A stretch of 64,000 nt of DNA from Bedellia somnulentella (lineage: Eukaryota; Arthropoda; Insecta; Lepidoptera; Bedelliidae), in NCBI GenBank assembly GCA_963576735.1, contig OY755171.1, forward strand, positions 12,648,001 through 12,712,000. Reading direction: 5' to 3'. Every line of letters starts with the position of its first letter. Position 1 is the first letter of the stretch. Position numbers and translations under genes: made by a program. Shown piece after piece: positions 10,419 to 20,645 of the stretch. Under the pieces are notes generated by a model. That model was given only the letters and a program-made list of their open reading frames with translations. It ran no database searches and had not been told where the DNA came from.

Positions 10419-11718
10419 CCAGGCCACTCAGAAAGTATTGCGAAAAAAGGTTTTAATGTATGAAACACTGGCTGGTTGTAATGTATACTGAAAATATGAG
10501 TCTTTATAAATAAAAAAAGGTACGTTCCAATTTTAAAATTTCCCTCTTTATTGTTTACGAGCTATTTTTAATTGTCGTGTCTGTAATTGTTGTACTGAAA
10601 AATGAATCTGAGCCGGGAACATTTTCGCGCTATGATTTTTTACGATTTCAAATGTCGCTTAAAACCAGACGAATCATACGATAGACTTCAAATGGCGTTT
10701 ATGGATGAAGGGCCTTCCAAGGCAACCGTGTATCGTTGGTATAACGAATTCAAGCGTGGTGGATTAACTTTGCGGGATGAAGTAAGAAGTGGTCGCCCTC
10801 TAACGGCTGTTACGGATGAAAACGTGGTGGAAGTGAAAAATTTAATTCATGACTATAGGCGAATAACGTATCTAGAGATTCAACACATTATGCAGATTGG
10901 ATCGGGAAGCGTTCATGAGATTTTACATGAACATCTTCACGTGAGGAGGATAGTTTCACGCTGGGTGCCACACAACCTCACCGAGGTACAGAAACAGGCC
11001 CGGGTGGAATGGTGTCGTGATATGATTTATAAATTTGATGCTGGCTCGTCTCGCCGTGTTTACGACATCGTTACAGGTGATGAGTCCTGGATTTATCAAT
11101 ACGATCCAGAAACGAATCGCCAGTCGACGGTTTGGGTATTTCAAAACGAAGCGACCCCTACCAAAGTGAAGAAATCTAGAAGCGGTGGGAAGATTTTGAT
11201 CGCAAGTTTTTTCAATATGACTGGCTATTTGGAGTCAATTCCTTTACAAGATCAAAGAAGTATTAACGCAGACTGGTATACTACTAAATGCTTGCCAGTA
11301 GTTTTCTCAGTTGTGAGCAACAATCGACCAAACACAGGGCTCCGCGGGCTACTGCTTCACCACGACAACGCGCCCGCTCACACCGCGCTCAAAACGACGG
11401 ACTTCCTGAACAGCACGCCCCGGTCAAACTCTTGGGTCACCCTCCTTACAGCCCTGACCTGGCACCGTGTGACTTCTTTTTATTCCCTAAAATAAAAAAT
11501 CAACTCAAAGGGATACAATTTTCATCGCCGGAAGATACGCTGTCAGCGTTTCAGCGGGCTGTAAATGAGGTGTCTGTGGCGGACTGGAAAAAGTGTTTCG
11601 AAATTTGGTTTAGACGAATGAAACTTTGTACTATTGTACTTTGAAAAGATTTAATAAAAACATTTTACCCATAGAACATTTTTTTTTTATTTTCGCAAAA
11701 TTTTCTGAGTGCCCCACG
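10419..11718 (+). mobile_element. mariner element, copy A (defective)
   Basis: A 1300 bp element flanked by TA on both sides (10417-10418 and 11719-11720). The termini are CCAGGCCACTCAGAAAG on the left and, as complement, CGTGGGGCACTCAGAAAA on the right; the inner inverted repeat CACTCAGAAA..TTGCGAAAA is shared. It is a close sister of the element at 18519-19815 in opposite orientation, and the two align over their whole length. Confidence 0.92.
10602..11660 (+). pseudogene. mariner transposase, frameshifted (copy A)
   Basis: The first 270 or so residues match copy B almost exactly, including WVPHNLTE, VTGDESWIYQYD and LLHHDNAPAHTA. Two extra bases near 11418 (ACGCCCCGG against ACGCCGG in copy B) shift the frame, so the open frame runs out at 11495. 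The true C-terminus continues in the frame 11288-11644 with YSPDLAPCDFFLFP. A second lesion near 11630 is a deletion of about 11 bases that removes the IDAGGEYFEKI ending. The protein is therefore inactive, although its termini could still be mobilised in trans. Confidence 0.9.
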
Positions 11719-11721
11719 TAT

Positions 11722-12080
11722 GGTAATAAATATAGGCTAAATAAAGGAAAGAAAAATTTCGACACAGGCGGGAATCGAACCCGAGACCGGGTACAAGCCC
11801 CCGTTGCTCTGCCAATTGAGCTACCGTGTCAATGGCTGACAGTGCGAAATTCTTCTATCCTTTGTTTCTTTTACACTTTTAAGTAGTGTTTGCGTTCCCT
11901 ACCTCCGAATTTTTCACAAATTCGGAAGGCCACTTGTCTACCTTTTCAGATAGAATGCAAATGTTGAGAACGCCTAACTATCACATAATTTGAATGTTTT
12001 GTTCATGAAAACCTCATGTGGGGATTATTACTAATTAATATGGGATAAATAAAGGAAAGAAAAATTTTGACACAGGCGGG
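11722..12080 (-). repeat. tRNA-like fold-back repeat family, long form
   Basis: One long unit of the tRNA-bearing repeat described at 50929-51724. On the minus strand it reads GGGGATTATTACT/CCTCATG end, body (GCATTCTATCTGAAAAGG, CGGAGGTAGGGAACGCAAAC), then a tRNA-like core at 11830-11761 (GACACGGTAGCTCAATTGGC to CCCGCCTGTGTC). A truncated second unit begins at its other end (GACACAGGCGGGAAA near 12070), so the tandem form existed here too. The core pairs as acceptor, D and T arms but has an 8-base anticodon loop, so it is not called a tRNA gene. Confidence 0.8.
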
Positions 12081-13296
12081 AAATTATTAATACAAAAGTA
12101 AATAATAAAAAATGAAGCGCGATGAGAGTAATTTGATTGGTAATCGTTAGTCTCCACCTTCTGACCTACCCCTATAGGTTTAATAGCGTGAGTATATGTC
12201 TGTATGCATTGCTATAGACATTTACTTAGTAACACTACTTTTGCGTAGCCCGACATGGTCTTCGCAGCTTTTTTGTTTGCCGATTTGTATTATATGTTAT
12301 GGTAATTTTTCTAAGTAAACAGTGTCGTTTTAGATTCGATTCAAGAAAAGTATAACCTTGTTATATAGTTTCCTTATAATTAGGAATTTTTTGGGGAACC
12401 ATTTTGATGGTTACAAGGTCTTCCGGGGTGATTGTTAAATATAATGAGAGGGTCAGCAGAATAAATAATGGTTCCATTATTTTCCGGTTCAACTTGTTGT
12501 TGTAATATGCTTAGTCAGATCGTTAACGAAATTTCAGCCAAATCAAATGTTAACGTGACAAGTTCTGTCGGCATAATATTTTAGAAATGGTTTTTAGATC
12601 ATAAATATATTGATTCAAAAAAATAATTGTAAAATCATTTAAAATTATAAAAAAATATTACAGTTACTAAAAGCATAAAATCCCTGGCATGTCTGTCCGT
12701 CTGGTTAATTAACCGTCCACGAATTTCCTAAAAACCAAATTCGTCAATAAACTTTGAAACACAAAACAAAAGGATTAAACTACAAGAAATACTTTTATTT
12801 AAATGTAGTAACATCTTCATTTGTTTTAAAACTTTCCATAAACGATAATTAAGGTAAAGCACTATGCTAAAAACAGGTATCCAAAATCACGTCTCTTTAT
12901 CAAAAGACTAAGTTGGACTCGACTCATACAAATCAAATTACAAGAGGGCTTAAACAAATCATATTACAAGATAGTATAGTATGTATAACAATACGTATTA
13001 CTTCCCTCTATAGTACAATAGGTGTACCGTCGCTAATGGAACTGAGCCACCATCTTGGTGTTGCGGTCTGAGGCCTGGCGCGGCGGCCACCGCATCCTGT
13101 TATACGGTGACATGTCTCCAATACTGTGTAATGTTGGTTACGAGCAGCGCCTTCTATTATCGGTTAGAGTAATCCTATTTGAACGTGGACACAGTGGGAT
13201 TCAATTATTGATTATTAATATGTACGGAATATTTCGTCTAAAATAAGTTGTAAATTATTTTTTTTACAGATATTTCAAGACTGGATCGTTAAGTTA
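12081..13296. other. non-coding stretch with an RTE/SINE tail fragment
   Basis: Around 12145-12215 the sequence CTGACCTACCCCTATAGG and GCGTGAGTATATGTCTGTAT is a solo copy of the 3' tail shared by the RTE LINE and the SINEs here. Elsewhere the stretch is AT-rich with no recognisable gene. Confidence 0.5.
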
Positions 13297-14161
13297 CGTG
13301 GAACACTTAGAAAATTTTGTGGAAAAAGATTTTTTGTTATGGCAGTTATGGCAGTAAGTACCTTGTCTTGAGCACGGAGTGTGCCGACGCCTTCGGTCGC
13401 TTTTTGTTCACAGCAGCAAAATTTTCCGGTAAGTATTTGTAGCGTACCACTCCGCAGTAATTTCCTTAGGTACTTTGCTACTTTGGTTCCCTAAGAAAAT
13501 CGAGACTAAATATCCCGTTAGAGTAAAAAAACAAGCGATTCTAATTTTTCCTGTGCTTTTTATATCGCTTCACTTTCGAAGGCGTCAGTTCGTTTTCAAA
13601 GAGCCATTCTGCCAACTGTCGCTTTTTTTCAGGATCGTATTGTTAAATCCAAGATTCATCATCTGTCACGATATCGTCAAAGTGGCGGGCTGAACTTGCT
13701 TCGAATTTATTAATCATATCACGGCACCATGCCACCCGTACCTGCTGCTGAAATTCAGTCAGATTGTGAGTTACCCAGCGCGAAACAATCCTCCTCACGC
13801 AAAGGTGGGTGAGTAAAATTTCATAAATACTTCCCGATCCGACCGCAGAATTTACTGAATCTCCTCGTATGTTATTGGCTTATTTTGCTGTATTTTTATT
13901 TACTGACGGTTAAACGATTCGTCCGGTTTCAAGTTACATTTAAAGTCGTAGAAAATCATCGCCCGAAAATGTTCGCGTTGCAGTTCCATTTTTCAGTGAC
14001 ACACTGAAATGGCTCAACTGTAAAATTTAATGGAGGGAAATTGGAAATTGGACATCTGTTGTCTTTTTACTCTCAAGAAACCAGGGTTGCAAAATAAAAT
14101 ATAACTGGCCAGTATCCCTAGTATAATAATATAGTTTCGCAAAACTTTCTGAGTAGCCTGG
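13297..14161 (-). mobile_element. mariner element, deleted relative of copies A and B
   Basis: Bounded by TA and related termini (CGTGGAACACTTAGAAAATT on the left, CCAGGCTACTCAGAAAG as complement on the right at 14161). About 865 bp remain. The minus-strand translation still shows pieces of the transposase N-terminal half, such as the region matching YDIVTGDESWI and WVTHNLTE-like sequence between 13640 and 13800, but the C-terminal half is missing and frames are broken. It is an older member of the same lineage. Confidence 0.82.
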
Positions 14162-14163
14162 TA

Positions 14164-15057
14164 TGCAAACCCTTATCTTACACAGAAATTAATAATGTCG
14201 AGTGTAATCCACTTAGAATAACACTACAATGCTTCCTCCTCCCATGGCTCATATGTAGCTGCGAAGGAATCCATAATAAGTAGGGAATGCTGTGGGCTCC
14301 CATTAAATCATTATTACTTTTGTGAAACTCAAATACCTCTTCTTGACATTACATCTGTGAGCGTATTATATCCCGGACATTTGTGCAATCAATATTAATA
14401 AGCCGCTTGCTTTTTTATTTTTCATATAAGTAACCGATCCATATTTTAGCTGATTGGAACATATAAAGCCTAACCTGACTTAGGAACTAATTTCATAAAT
14501 TATGCCATAAGTACTTCATTGAAATCATCTGTCACAAATAGTTCTAAACCCTTACGTACAGAAAAGTAACAGAACCTGGAAAAAAATCTAACATAACATA
14601 CTAGCAAGTCCACCATAACATGCCTGATAGTAAAGTGACTCGAATGCTGAATTCACTAACAAAGTACAGAACATTAATTTCCCGTCCGATCAGAATAGAG
14701 TAGCGATCCCCGGACTATCAGATCCCGACCGGATCTCTTCAGCCGATAACGAAGATCCGAGGATTTAAATGGCCCACTTACTTGCACAGAACTACTGGAT
14801 GACCCATATAAATAAATAGAATTGAAAAAATAAGATAAGGGAATTCATTTTCTTTTCATTACTTTCTTGAGTTTTCCACTTTGGTTCTTTCTTTAAAAGT
14901 CTTCAGCAACGAATATAATACAATGGTCGAGTAAAAAGAAATAGAGAAAAGAATATATCTATAAGATTTAATCGTATATCAAGGACTGTAGATGTAGAAT
15001 CCGTATTAAGATTGGGAGCTCTTGTTAAAAAGACATTGTTTATCAGTTTATTTGCTA
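14164..15057. other. non-coding stretch, nothing recognised
   Basis: AT-rich sequence without a supported gene or a repeat that could be tied to another part of the window. Confidence 0.35.
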
Positions 15058-15170
15058 TTGTGATAGCTCAGTGAGTAGAACACCGCTTATCGCGCAGACG
15101 ATGAGAGTTCAAATCCCGCGTCGAGCCTACACCATTTTTTTCAATACCTTGTTTTCCCTCACCGTTAATG
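15058..15170 (+). repeat. SINE-1 head (tRNA-derived), truncated
   Basis: The tRNA-related 5' part of the SINE-1 family: TGATAGCTCAGTGAGTAG (A box) and GAGTTCAAATCCCGCG (B box), then GAGCCTACACC and TTCCCTCACCGTTAATG. It lacks the rest of the body and the 3' tail. Full-length copies are at 30381-30745 and 59252-59605. Confidence 0.8.
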
Positions 15171-16379
15171 TTACATAATAAATCCATTTTTGTCAATACT
15201 CTAACTCCGGGTATCCATTTACTGGTATATACCAGTAAATGGATACCCGGATATTATAAATATATATTATAAATATATTTAAAGGTATACGTATTAGAGA
15301 TGTAACGAATGTCAGTTTTTAAGCATTCGCGAATACGAATGCGAATGCGAATATCTGTTGTTCACATTCGCGAATGCGGATGCGAATGCGAATATACAGG
15401 TTTCAGGCGCCGTTTGTCTATGATTCAAAGTAGAGAGCAGGGCGCGCGCAGCGCTACTGCGGGTAAGTGAGCTGCGGTTAAGTGTATGTTGTTTAGTTTT
15501 TAAAAAGAAAATAAAGATTTGATTTTTTTTTCTTAGAATAAAATCTTATAAAGCAAAATATGTTGAAAATTCAGTTTATTTTACTTTCTTTCTTATTTAT
15601 GTGTGTCCAAAAATTATTTTCTGCGAGAGTGGGTTCCAAACCACCAATCAATATATAGTTTGCAGATCAGGCTTTAACTCATTATCTCTGCAGGAAGCTT
15701 CAAGTGTAGGGACAATCAAAGCTTGTAGGTATATGAAATGAACGCACTGTAGCGCTTCAGGCAAACGCCAATCAGTGACTGTTCGCGATCAGCACAACAT
15801 TTGAATGGAACCTATTTTAAGCTCGAATATACAAGATTTCTTTTGTTTCCATTTCGATTAAGAATACCTTTATTTTTACAAGGCACACCCACGAATGGCC
15901 ACGGCGCGTACAGTGTGCCGCGGCACATACTTTGCGATACACTAGGTAACCGGGTAACCGAAAAGGATAAAATGGGACATCGTTATTCTTAGCTAAATCT
16001 ATACGGAAATAATGATCGAGCCATCTCTATCAAGCTATGAACAATGTTTTTCTCTCGGTAAATTATGCATACCTGAGACTCAACGATCACTATGTGCCTA
16101 CTAAAAAGAAATGGCTACTATTTAAAATTTAAATTATCACCAATATAGCTATAATATCCTAAAACTAAATTCCAAGTATAATTAATTACCTCCATATAAA
16201 ATTAACCCACTCTGTACAGATCTCCCTAAACTAAATAATGTTGTATTCCAAAATAATTAAAGTCACAAAATAATAAACATCAAAATAATTTTACATTGAG
16301 TTTATATATCTTTTTGCTTTCCAAAATGGATGTTTTGCTTACCAAATATTGTTTTCATAAAACATCAACATTAAAGCCA
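15171..16379. other. non-coding stretch with an ATTCGC-rich repeat
   Basis: At 15292-15405 a segment beginning ATTAGAGATGTAACGAATG holds many GAATGCGAATGCGAAT units. A sister segment lies at 17066-17160. The start resembles the ends of some hAT-type elements, but no transposase was found. Otherwise no gene; the open frame at 15801-15992 is not convincing. Confidence 0.5.
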
Positions 16380-16655
16380 AAAGTGGTCTTCCGAATTTGT
16401 AAAAAGTTCGGAGGTATGGAACGCAAACACTACTTACAAGTGTAAAAGAAACAAAGGATAGAAGAATTTCGCACTGGCAGCCATTGACAAGGTAGCTCAA
16501 TTGGCAGAGCGACGGAGGCGTATACCCGAGGTCGCAAGTTCGGTCCCCGCCTGTGACGAAAAAAATTTTTTTTCCTTCCTTTATTTATCCTTTATTTATT
16601 AGTAATAATCCCCACATGAGGTTTTCATGAACAAAAACATTGAAATAATCCTATA
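16380..16655 (+). repeat. tRNA-like fold-back repeat family, long form (degraded)
   Basis: Contains the body motif CGGAGGTATGGAACGCAAAC, the tRNA-like core 16485-16557 (AGGTAGCTCAATTGGCAGAG to CCCCGCCTGTGAC) and the end block CTTTATTTATTAGTAATAAT followed by CCCCACATGAGG. The T-arm has decayed (GCAAGTTCGGTCCCC), so this copy is older than those at 51.3 kb. Confidence 0.8.
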
Positions 16656-17065
16656 AGTTTTTTTTGTTGCTTTAGAGTTTAAAGTGCCATTGATTATTTT
16701 TAATTTCAAAACATTATAATATTTATAATTACCTTCTACATAATTATAAAATCTAATTGAACTTTTGTCTTCTATTTTCCTACAAGTACGTTTTGTTGCT
16801 TACCTTATAGTCAGTCATATAGTGTTCAAATATTTTTATAGCATGTAGGAAACATAAATATTAGCTTTATTTATGCAATAGTTTGTGATACACTATTTGG
16901 AGGAATTTATTGGAAGTCATTTCTTTACATATTTGGTAGGCGTTTGGAAAGTTTACGTTTCATTTTTTTGGAAAGTTTACGTTTCATTTTCTCTTGATGT
17001 CTTGTCTGGTGCTTTTAACATTAATTGCTGTTTCTTTTTAACCTATACAGTCTTTTATATTATAC

Positions 17066-17165
17066 GTATTAGTGATGTAACGAATATTCGTATTTGCATT
17101 CGCATTCGCGAATATTCGCCTGATTTTCTATATTCGCATTCGCATTCGCATTCGTGAATATCTTT
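17066..17165 (+). repeat. ATTCGCATTCGC-rich element end
   Basis: Begins ATTAGTGATGTAACGAAT and continues with ATTCGCATTCGCGAATATTC and similar units. It matches the segment at 15292 in the same orientation, about 1.77 kb apart. Confidence 0.6.
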
Positions 17166-17487
17166 TGAATAAACTGCGAATATGAAATTGCAAAAACGTA
17201 GAATGTTATGACAATATTAGGTAAATTTAAATGAAACAAAATAGTATTAATACTTATAATATTTTCTTTTTGATTGTAAAACGTTTGAACTTAACATCTT
17301 TTTCTTTTTAGAATTTACCTTTTTTGTGTTTATAAATCACAGTTCTTATGACATTACAAGACAAATAGTACTGTGTTCATGTTAAGGCAGTCTTATTAAG
17401 TAGGTACATAAAGCAGTGCTTTGATCAGTCTTTGTCTTGCCTACACATACACATACTTTGATAATTATTTAAACTTAAAAAGTAAAC

Positions 17488-17640
17488 CGTGATAGCCCAG
17501 TGGGTAGAACACTCGGTTATCGTGCAAACGACTAGTGTTCAAATCCTGGGTCGGGCCTACACCAATTTGTCTTTTCTAAAGACATATGTGTGGTTAATTT
17601 ATCATGGTTGTTAATTAATGGTTGTTAACAATTAGACAAT
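17488..17640 (+). repeat. SINE-1 head, truncated
   Basis: CGTGATAGCCCAGTGGGTAG (A box) and GTGTTCAAATCCTGGG (B box), followed by CCTACACCAATTTGTC and the start of the body (AAAGACATATGTGTGG). The 3' two thirds are missing. Confidence 0.82.
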
Positions 17641-17889
17641 AATACATGTATACGCACAGCGGTTTATTCAGTTTATTTATAATATTTTATATTACACATT
17701 TTGCTGCGACCATTTTATATCTATCAACATACATAGACAACTATATAATTATGATAGATTGTACCATAGAGGTCATATACCTACTCCAATAAAAATTCAA
17801 TAAATAAATATGTAATTAAATTACATTCATTCTCACACAAACACAAAACAAATACATACACAAGCACAAATTTACAGCACATACATTGT

Positions 17890-18370
17890 TATGTAATATT
17901 GGACAGTTCTTTCATCCCAAATTTCCTCTAGGTAATCTGTTATGCTGTAATAGCACTTACTGATCAAGAAAAAAAATAGTTTTGTTGAGAATTTTGCATA
18001 TGGCTCTATTTTTTTAACATGTTTGGAAGATGGTTGTATATTTTAATTGACATGACTAATGGGCTAGATGTGTGTAGAGTTAATTTTGAAATTAGAAGAG
18101 TCAGTTTATTCTTATGTCGAAGTGAATAATACGTCTGAGATTCATCGCGATTCTTGTATAGTTCTTGGTTGTTTCTGACAAACTTACACATTTCCATAAT
18201 GTAATAGACGAAACAGTAAGTATTTTGTTATTTCTAAAATGCGGTTTACAGCTTTCAAGTTGTTCGATGTTAACTATAATCCGAATATTTTTTTTCTGCA
18301 ATGTAAGAAACGCTGGAGCTTCCAATTTACTTAGATATAAGAAATTGCTGTGCCCCACCGGGTCTTCAAT
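17890..18370 (-). pseudogene. non-LTR retrotransposon ORF2 C-terminal relic
   Basis: Minus-strand fragments read LQKKNIRIIVNIEQLESCK, SSPLVMSIKIYNHLPNMLKK and KCYYSITDYLEEIWDE in successive broken frames. These correspond to the C-terminal part of Jockey/CR1-type ORF2 and resemble the relic at 36673-37212. Several frameshifts make it clearly dead. Confidence 0.7.
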
Positions 18371-18518
18371 GTAGAACCATGAATTTAATTATAAATAAGA
18401 ACAGTGTTGAATGCAATAAATGATTGAGTATTGAGTAATAAACTTCCAAAAGCGGCTTACGGAATTTCTAATTCTGAAGCTCTGGGTACCCTTCTAGGGA
18501 TTTATAGTACATAATGTA

Positions 18519-19815
18519 CGTGGGACACTCAGAAAATTTTGCGAAAATAAATAAATGTTCTATGGGTAAAAATGATTTTATTAAATCTTTTCAAAGTACT
18601 CTCCACCAGCATCTATACAAAGTTTCATACGTCTAAACCAGTTTTCGAAACACTTTTTCCAGTCCGCCGCAGACACCTCATTTACAGCCCGCTGAAACGC
18701 TGACAGCGCATCTTCCGGCGATGAAAATTGTATCCCTTTGAGTTGATTTTTTATTTTAGGGAATAAAAAGAAGTCACACGGTGCCAGGTCAGGGCTGTAA
18801 GGAGAGTGACCCAAGAGTTTGACCGGCGTGCTGTTCAGGAAGTCCGTCGTTTTGAGCGCGGTGTGAGCGGGCGCGTTGTCGTGGTGAAGCAGTAGCCCGC
18901 GGAGCCCTGTGTTTGGTCGATTGTTGCTCACAACTGAGAAAACTACTGGCAAGCATTTAGTAGTATACCAGTCTGCGTTAATACTTCTTTGATCTTGTAA
19001 AGGAATTGACACCAAATAGCCAGTTATATTGAAAAAACTTGCGATCAAAATCTTCCCACCGCTTCTAGATCTCTTCACTTTGGTAGGGGTCGCTTCGTTT
19101 TGAAATACCCAAACCGTCGACTGGCGGTTCGTTTCTGGATCGTATTGATAAATCCAGGACTCATCACCTGTAACGATGTCGTAAACACGTCGAGACGAGC
19201 CAGCATCAAATTTATAAATCATATCACGACACCATTCCACCCGGGCCTGTTTCTGTACCTCGGTGAGGTTGTGTGGCACCCAGCGTGAAACTATCCTCCT
19301 CACGTGAAGATGTTCGTGTAAAATCTCATGAACGCTTCCCGATCCAATCTGCATAATGTGTTGAATCTCTAGATACGTTATTCGCCTACAGTCATGAATT
19401 AAATTTTTCACTTCCAGCACGTTTTCATCCGTAACAGCCGTTAGAGGGCGACCACTTCTTTCTTCATGCCGCAAAGTTAATCGACCACGCTTGAATTCGT
19501 TATACCAACGATACACGGTTGCCTTGGAAGGCCCTTCATCCATAAACGCCATTTCAAGTCGATCGTATGATTCGTCTGGTTTTAAGCGACATTTGAAATC
19601 GTAAAAAATCATAGCGCAAAAATGTTCCCGGCTCAGATTCATTTTTCAGTAAGACACGACAATTTAAAATAGCTTGTAAAAATAAAGAGGGAAATTTTAA
19701 AATTGGAACGTACCTTTTTTTATTTAAGACTCATATTTTCAGTATACATTACAACCGGCCAGCCAGTGTTTCATACATTAAAACCTTTTTTCGCAATACT
19801 TTCTGAGTGGCCTGG
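18519..19815 (-). mobile_element. mariner element, copy B (apparently intact)
   Basis: A 1297 bp element flanked by TA (18517-18518 and 19816-19817). The termini are CGTGGGACACTCAGAAAATT on the left and, as complement, CCAGGCCACTCAGAAAG on the right; the first 8 or so bases differ while the inner inverted repeat is conserved. It carries one uninterrupted transposase gene. On the left it is joined to a SINE-2 tail (TCTAGGGATTTATAG at 18494), so it may have jumped into that SINE. Confidence 0.93.
18581..19642 (-). CDS. mariner transposase, 353 aa, full length
   Basis: Catalyses cut-and-paste transposition at TA sites. The N-terminal half carries the two helix-turn-helix DNA-binding regions (FYDFKCRL near residue 13; SKATVYRWYNEFKRG near 39-53; SGRPLTAV linker). 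WVPHNLTE, the family signature, is at 121-128. The catalytic triad is D160 (VTGDESWIYQ), D255 (LLHHDNAPAHTA) and D290 (SPDLAPCDFFLFP), with 34 residues between the last two, that is DD34D. The length is typical for mariner. The start follows the inverted repeat by the usual short leader, and no lesion is seen, so activity is plausible but unproven. Confidence 0.93.
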   Translation of the reverse strand: MNLSREHFCAMIFYDFKCRLKPDESYDRLEMAFMDEGPSKATVYRWYNEFKRGRLTLRHEERSGRPLTAVTDENVLEVKNLIHDCRRITYLEIQHIMQIGSGSVHEILHEHLHVRRIVSRWVPHNLTEVQKQARVEWCRDMIYKFDAGSSRRVYDIVTGDESWIYQYDPETNRQSTVWVFQNEATPTKVKRSRSGGKILIASFFNITGYLVSIPLQDQRSINADWYTTKCLPVVFSVVSNNRPNTGLRGLLLHHDNAPAHTALKTTDFLNSTPVKLLGHSPYSPDLAPCDFFLFPKIKNQLKGIQFSSPEDALSAFQRAVNEVSAADWKKCFENWFRRMKLCIDAGGEYFEKI

Positions 19816-19817
19816 TA

Positions 19818-20639
19818 TATACAGCGGGGCTTCTGAATAAATGATTAGTAGTAGTAGTACCTAAAAGTTCATAAATTCAGTACCTACAGATTGACTCAAC
19901 TTAAGAGTTGCCATACACCAACTGCTCGAGCAGTCGCTGTTTGAAGCGGCCTTAGTAGTTCGGGACTGTCAACCACGTTGATACAGTTTAAGTACTCGTG
20001 CTCTCCGTGTGTAAGTGTAGAGTATATAGAGGACTGTAGTTTGCTAAACACTCGCAGCTCGGAGCGGATTCTTTACTGCTTCAAACTATGTATGGAAAGC
20101 ATAAGTAGAAAGAACACTCCTTTTTTTGAAATCGGTTAAATAGTAAATGATGCAAAGTATATAATGGTTTAACCAGTGGTGTCAACTTGCACTCAATTTA
20201 TTAAAGCCTCATAGTAGATATATTAATGACGTGTTGTTAATAAGAGTTTTACTCTAAAATTATATTTATTCTGTATCTATGAACTGATAACACATAGTAA
20301 AAAAAGATTTTCTTAAGTATTCAAGTTATTTCGTAAGGTCTTTAGTGATTTTGCTCTTGATGATACAAACCACTTTAAAATTGCGTAAATAGAAGATACG
20401 GTAAAAAATTAACTTTGGTTTTCTCTATAATTATCACAGCAGCATTCTCAATGTACATAAGCAACTGAGATAAATAATCATCTGTTTGGTGTTCAACTCA
20501 AAATGGACAATACTCTTATAACCATTTCTTCCCTTATTCATTCATTGCCTATGAAATTACTCAGAGTAGAACTTTTGATTAGTAATAACCAAATTATAGC
20601 TGCATGTTAAAAAATAAAACACAAACATTTAAACTAAAG
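19818..20639. other. non-coding stretch downstream of RpL31
   Basis: AT-rich spacer between mariner copy B and the 3' end of RpL31. No supported gene or named repeat was seen. Confidence 0.4.
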
Positions 20640-20645
20640 TTTATT
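20640..20645 (-). promoter_or_regulatory. RpL31: poly(A) signal of RpL31, overlapping the stop codon
   Basis: On the minus strand the last codons read GAA TAA ACT, so AATAAA begins inside the final glutamate codon and overlaps the stop. Ribosomal protein genes often have very short 3' UTRs, which fits use of this signal. Confidence 0.65.

Noticed and set aside
15880..15960. hAT terminus around GTGTGCCGCGGCACA
   Set aside because: The palindrome is suggestive but no partner end or 8 bp duplication was found.
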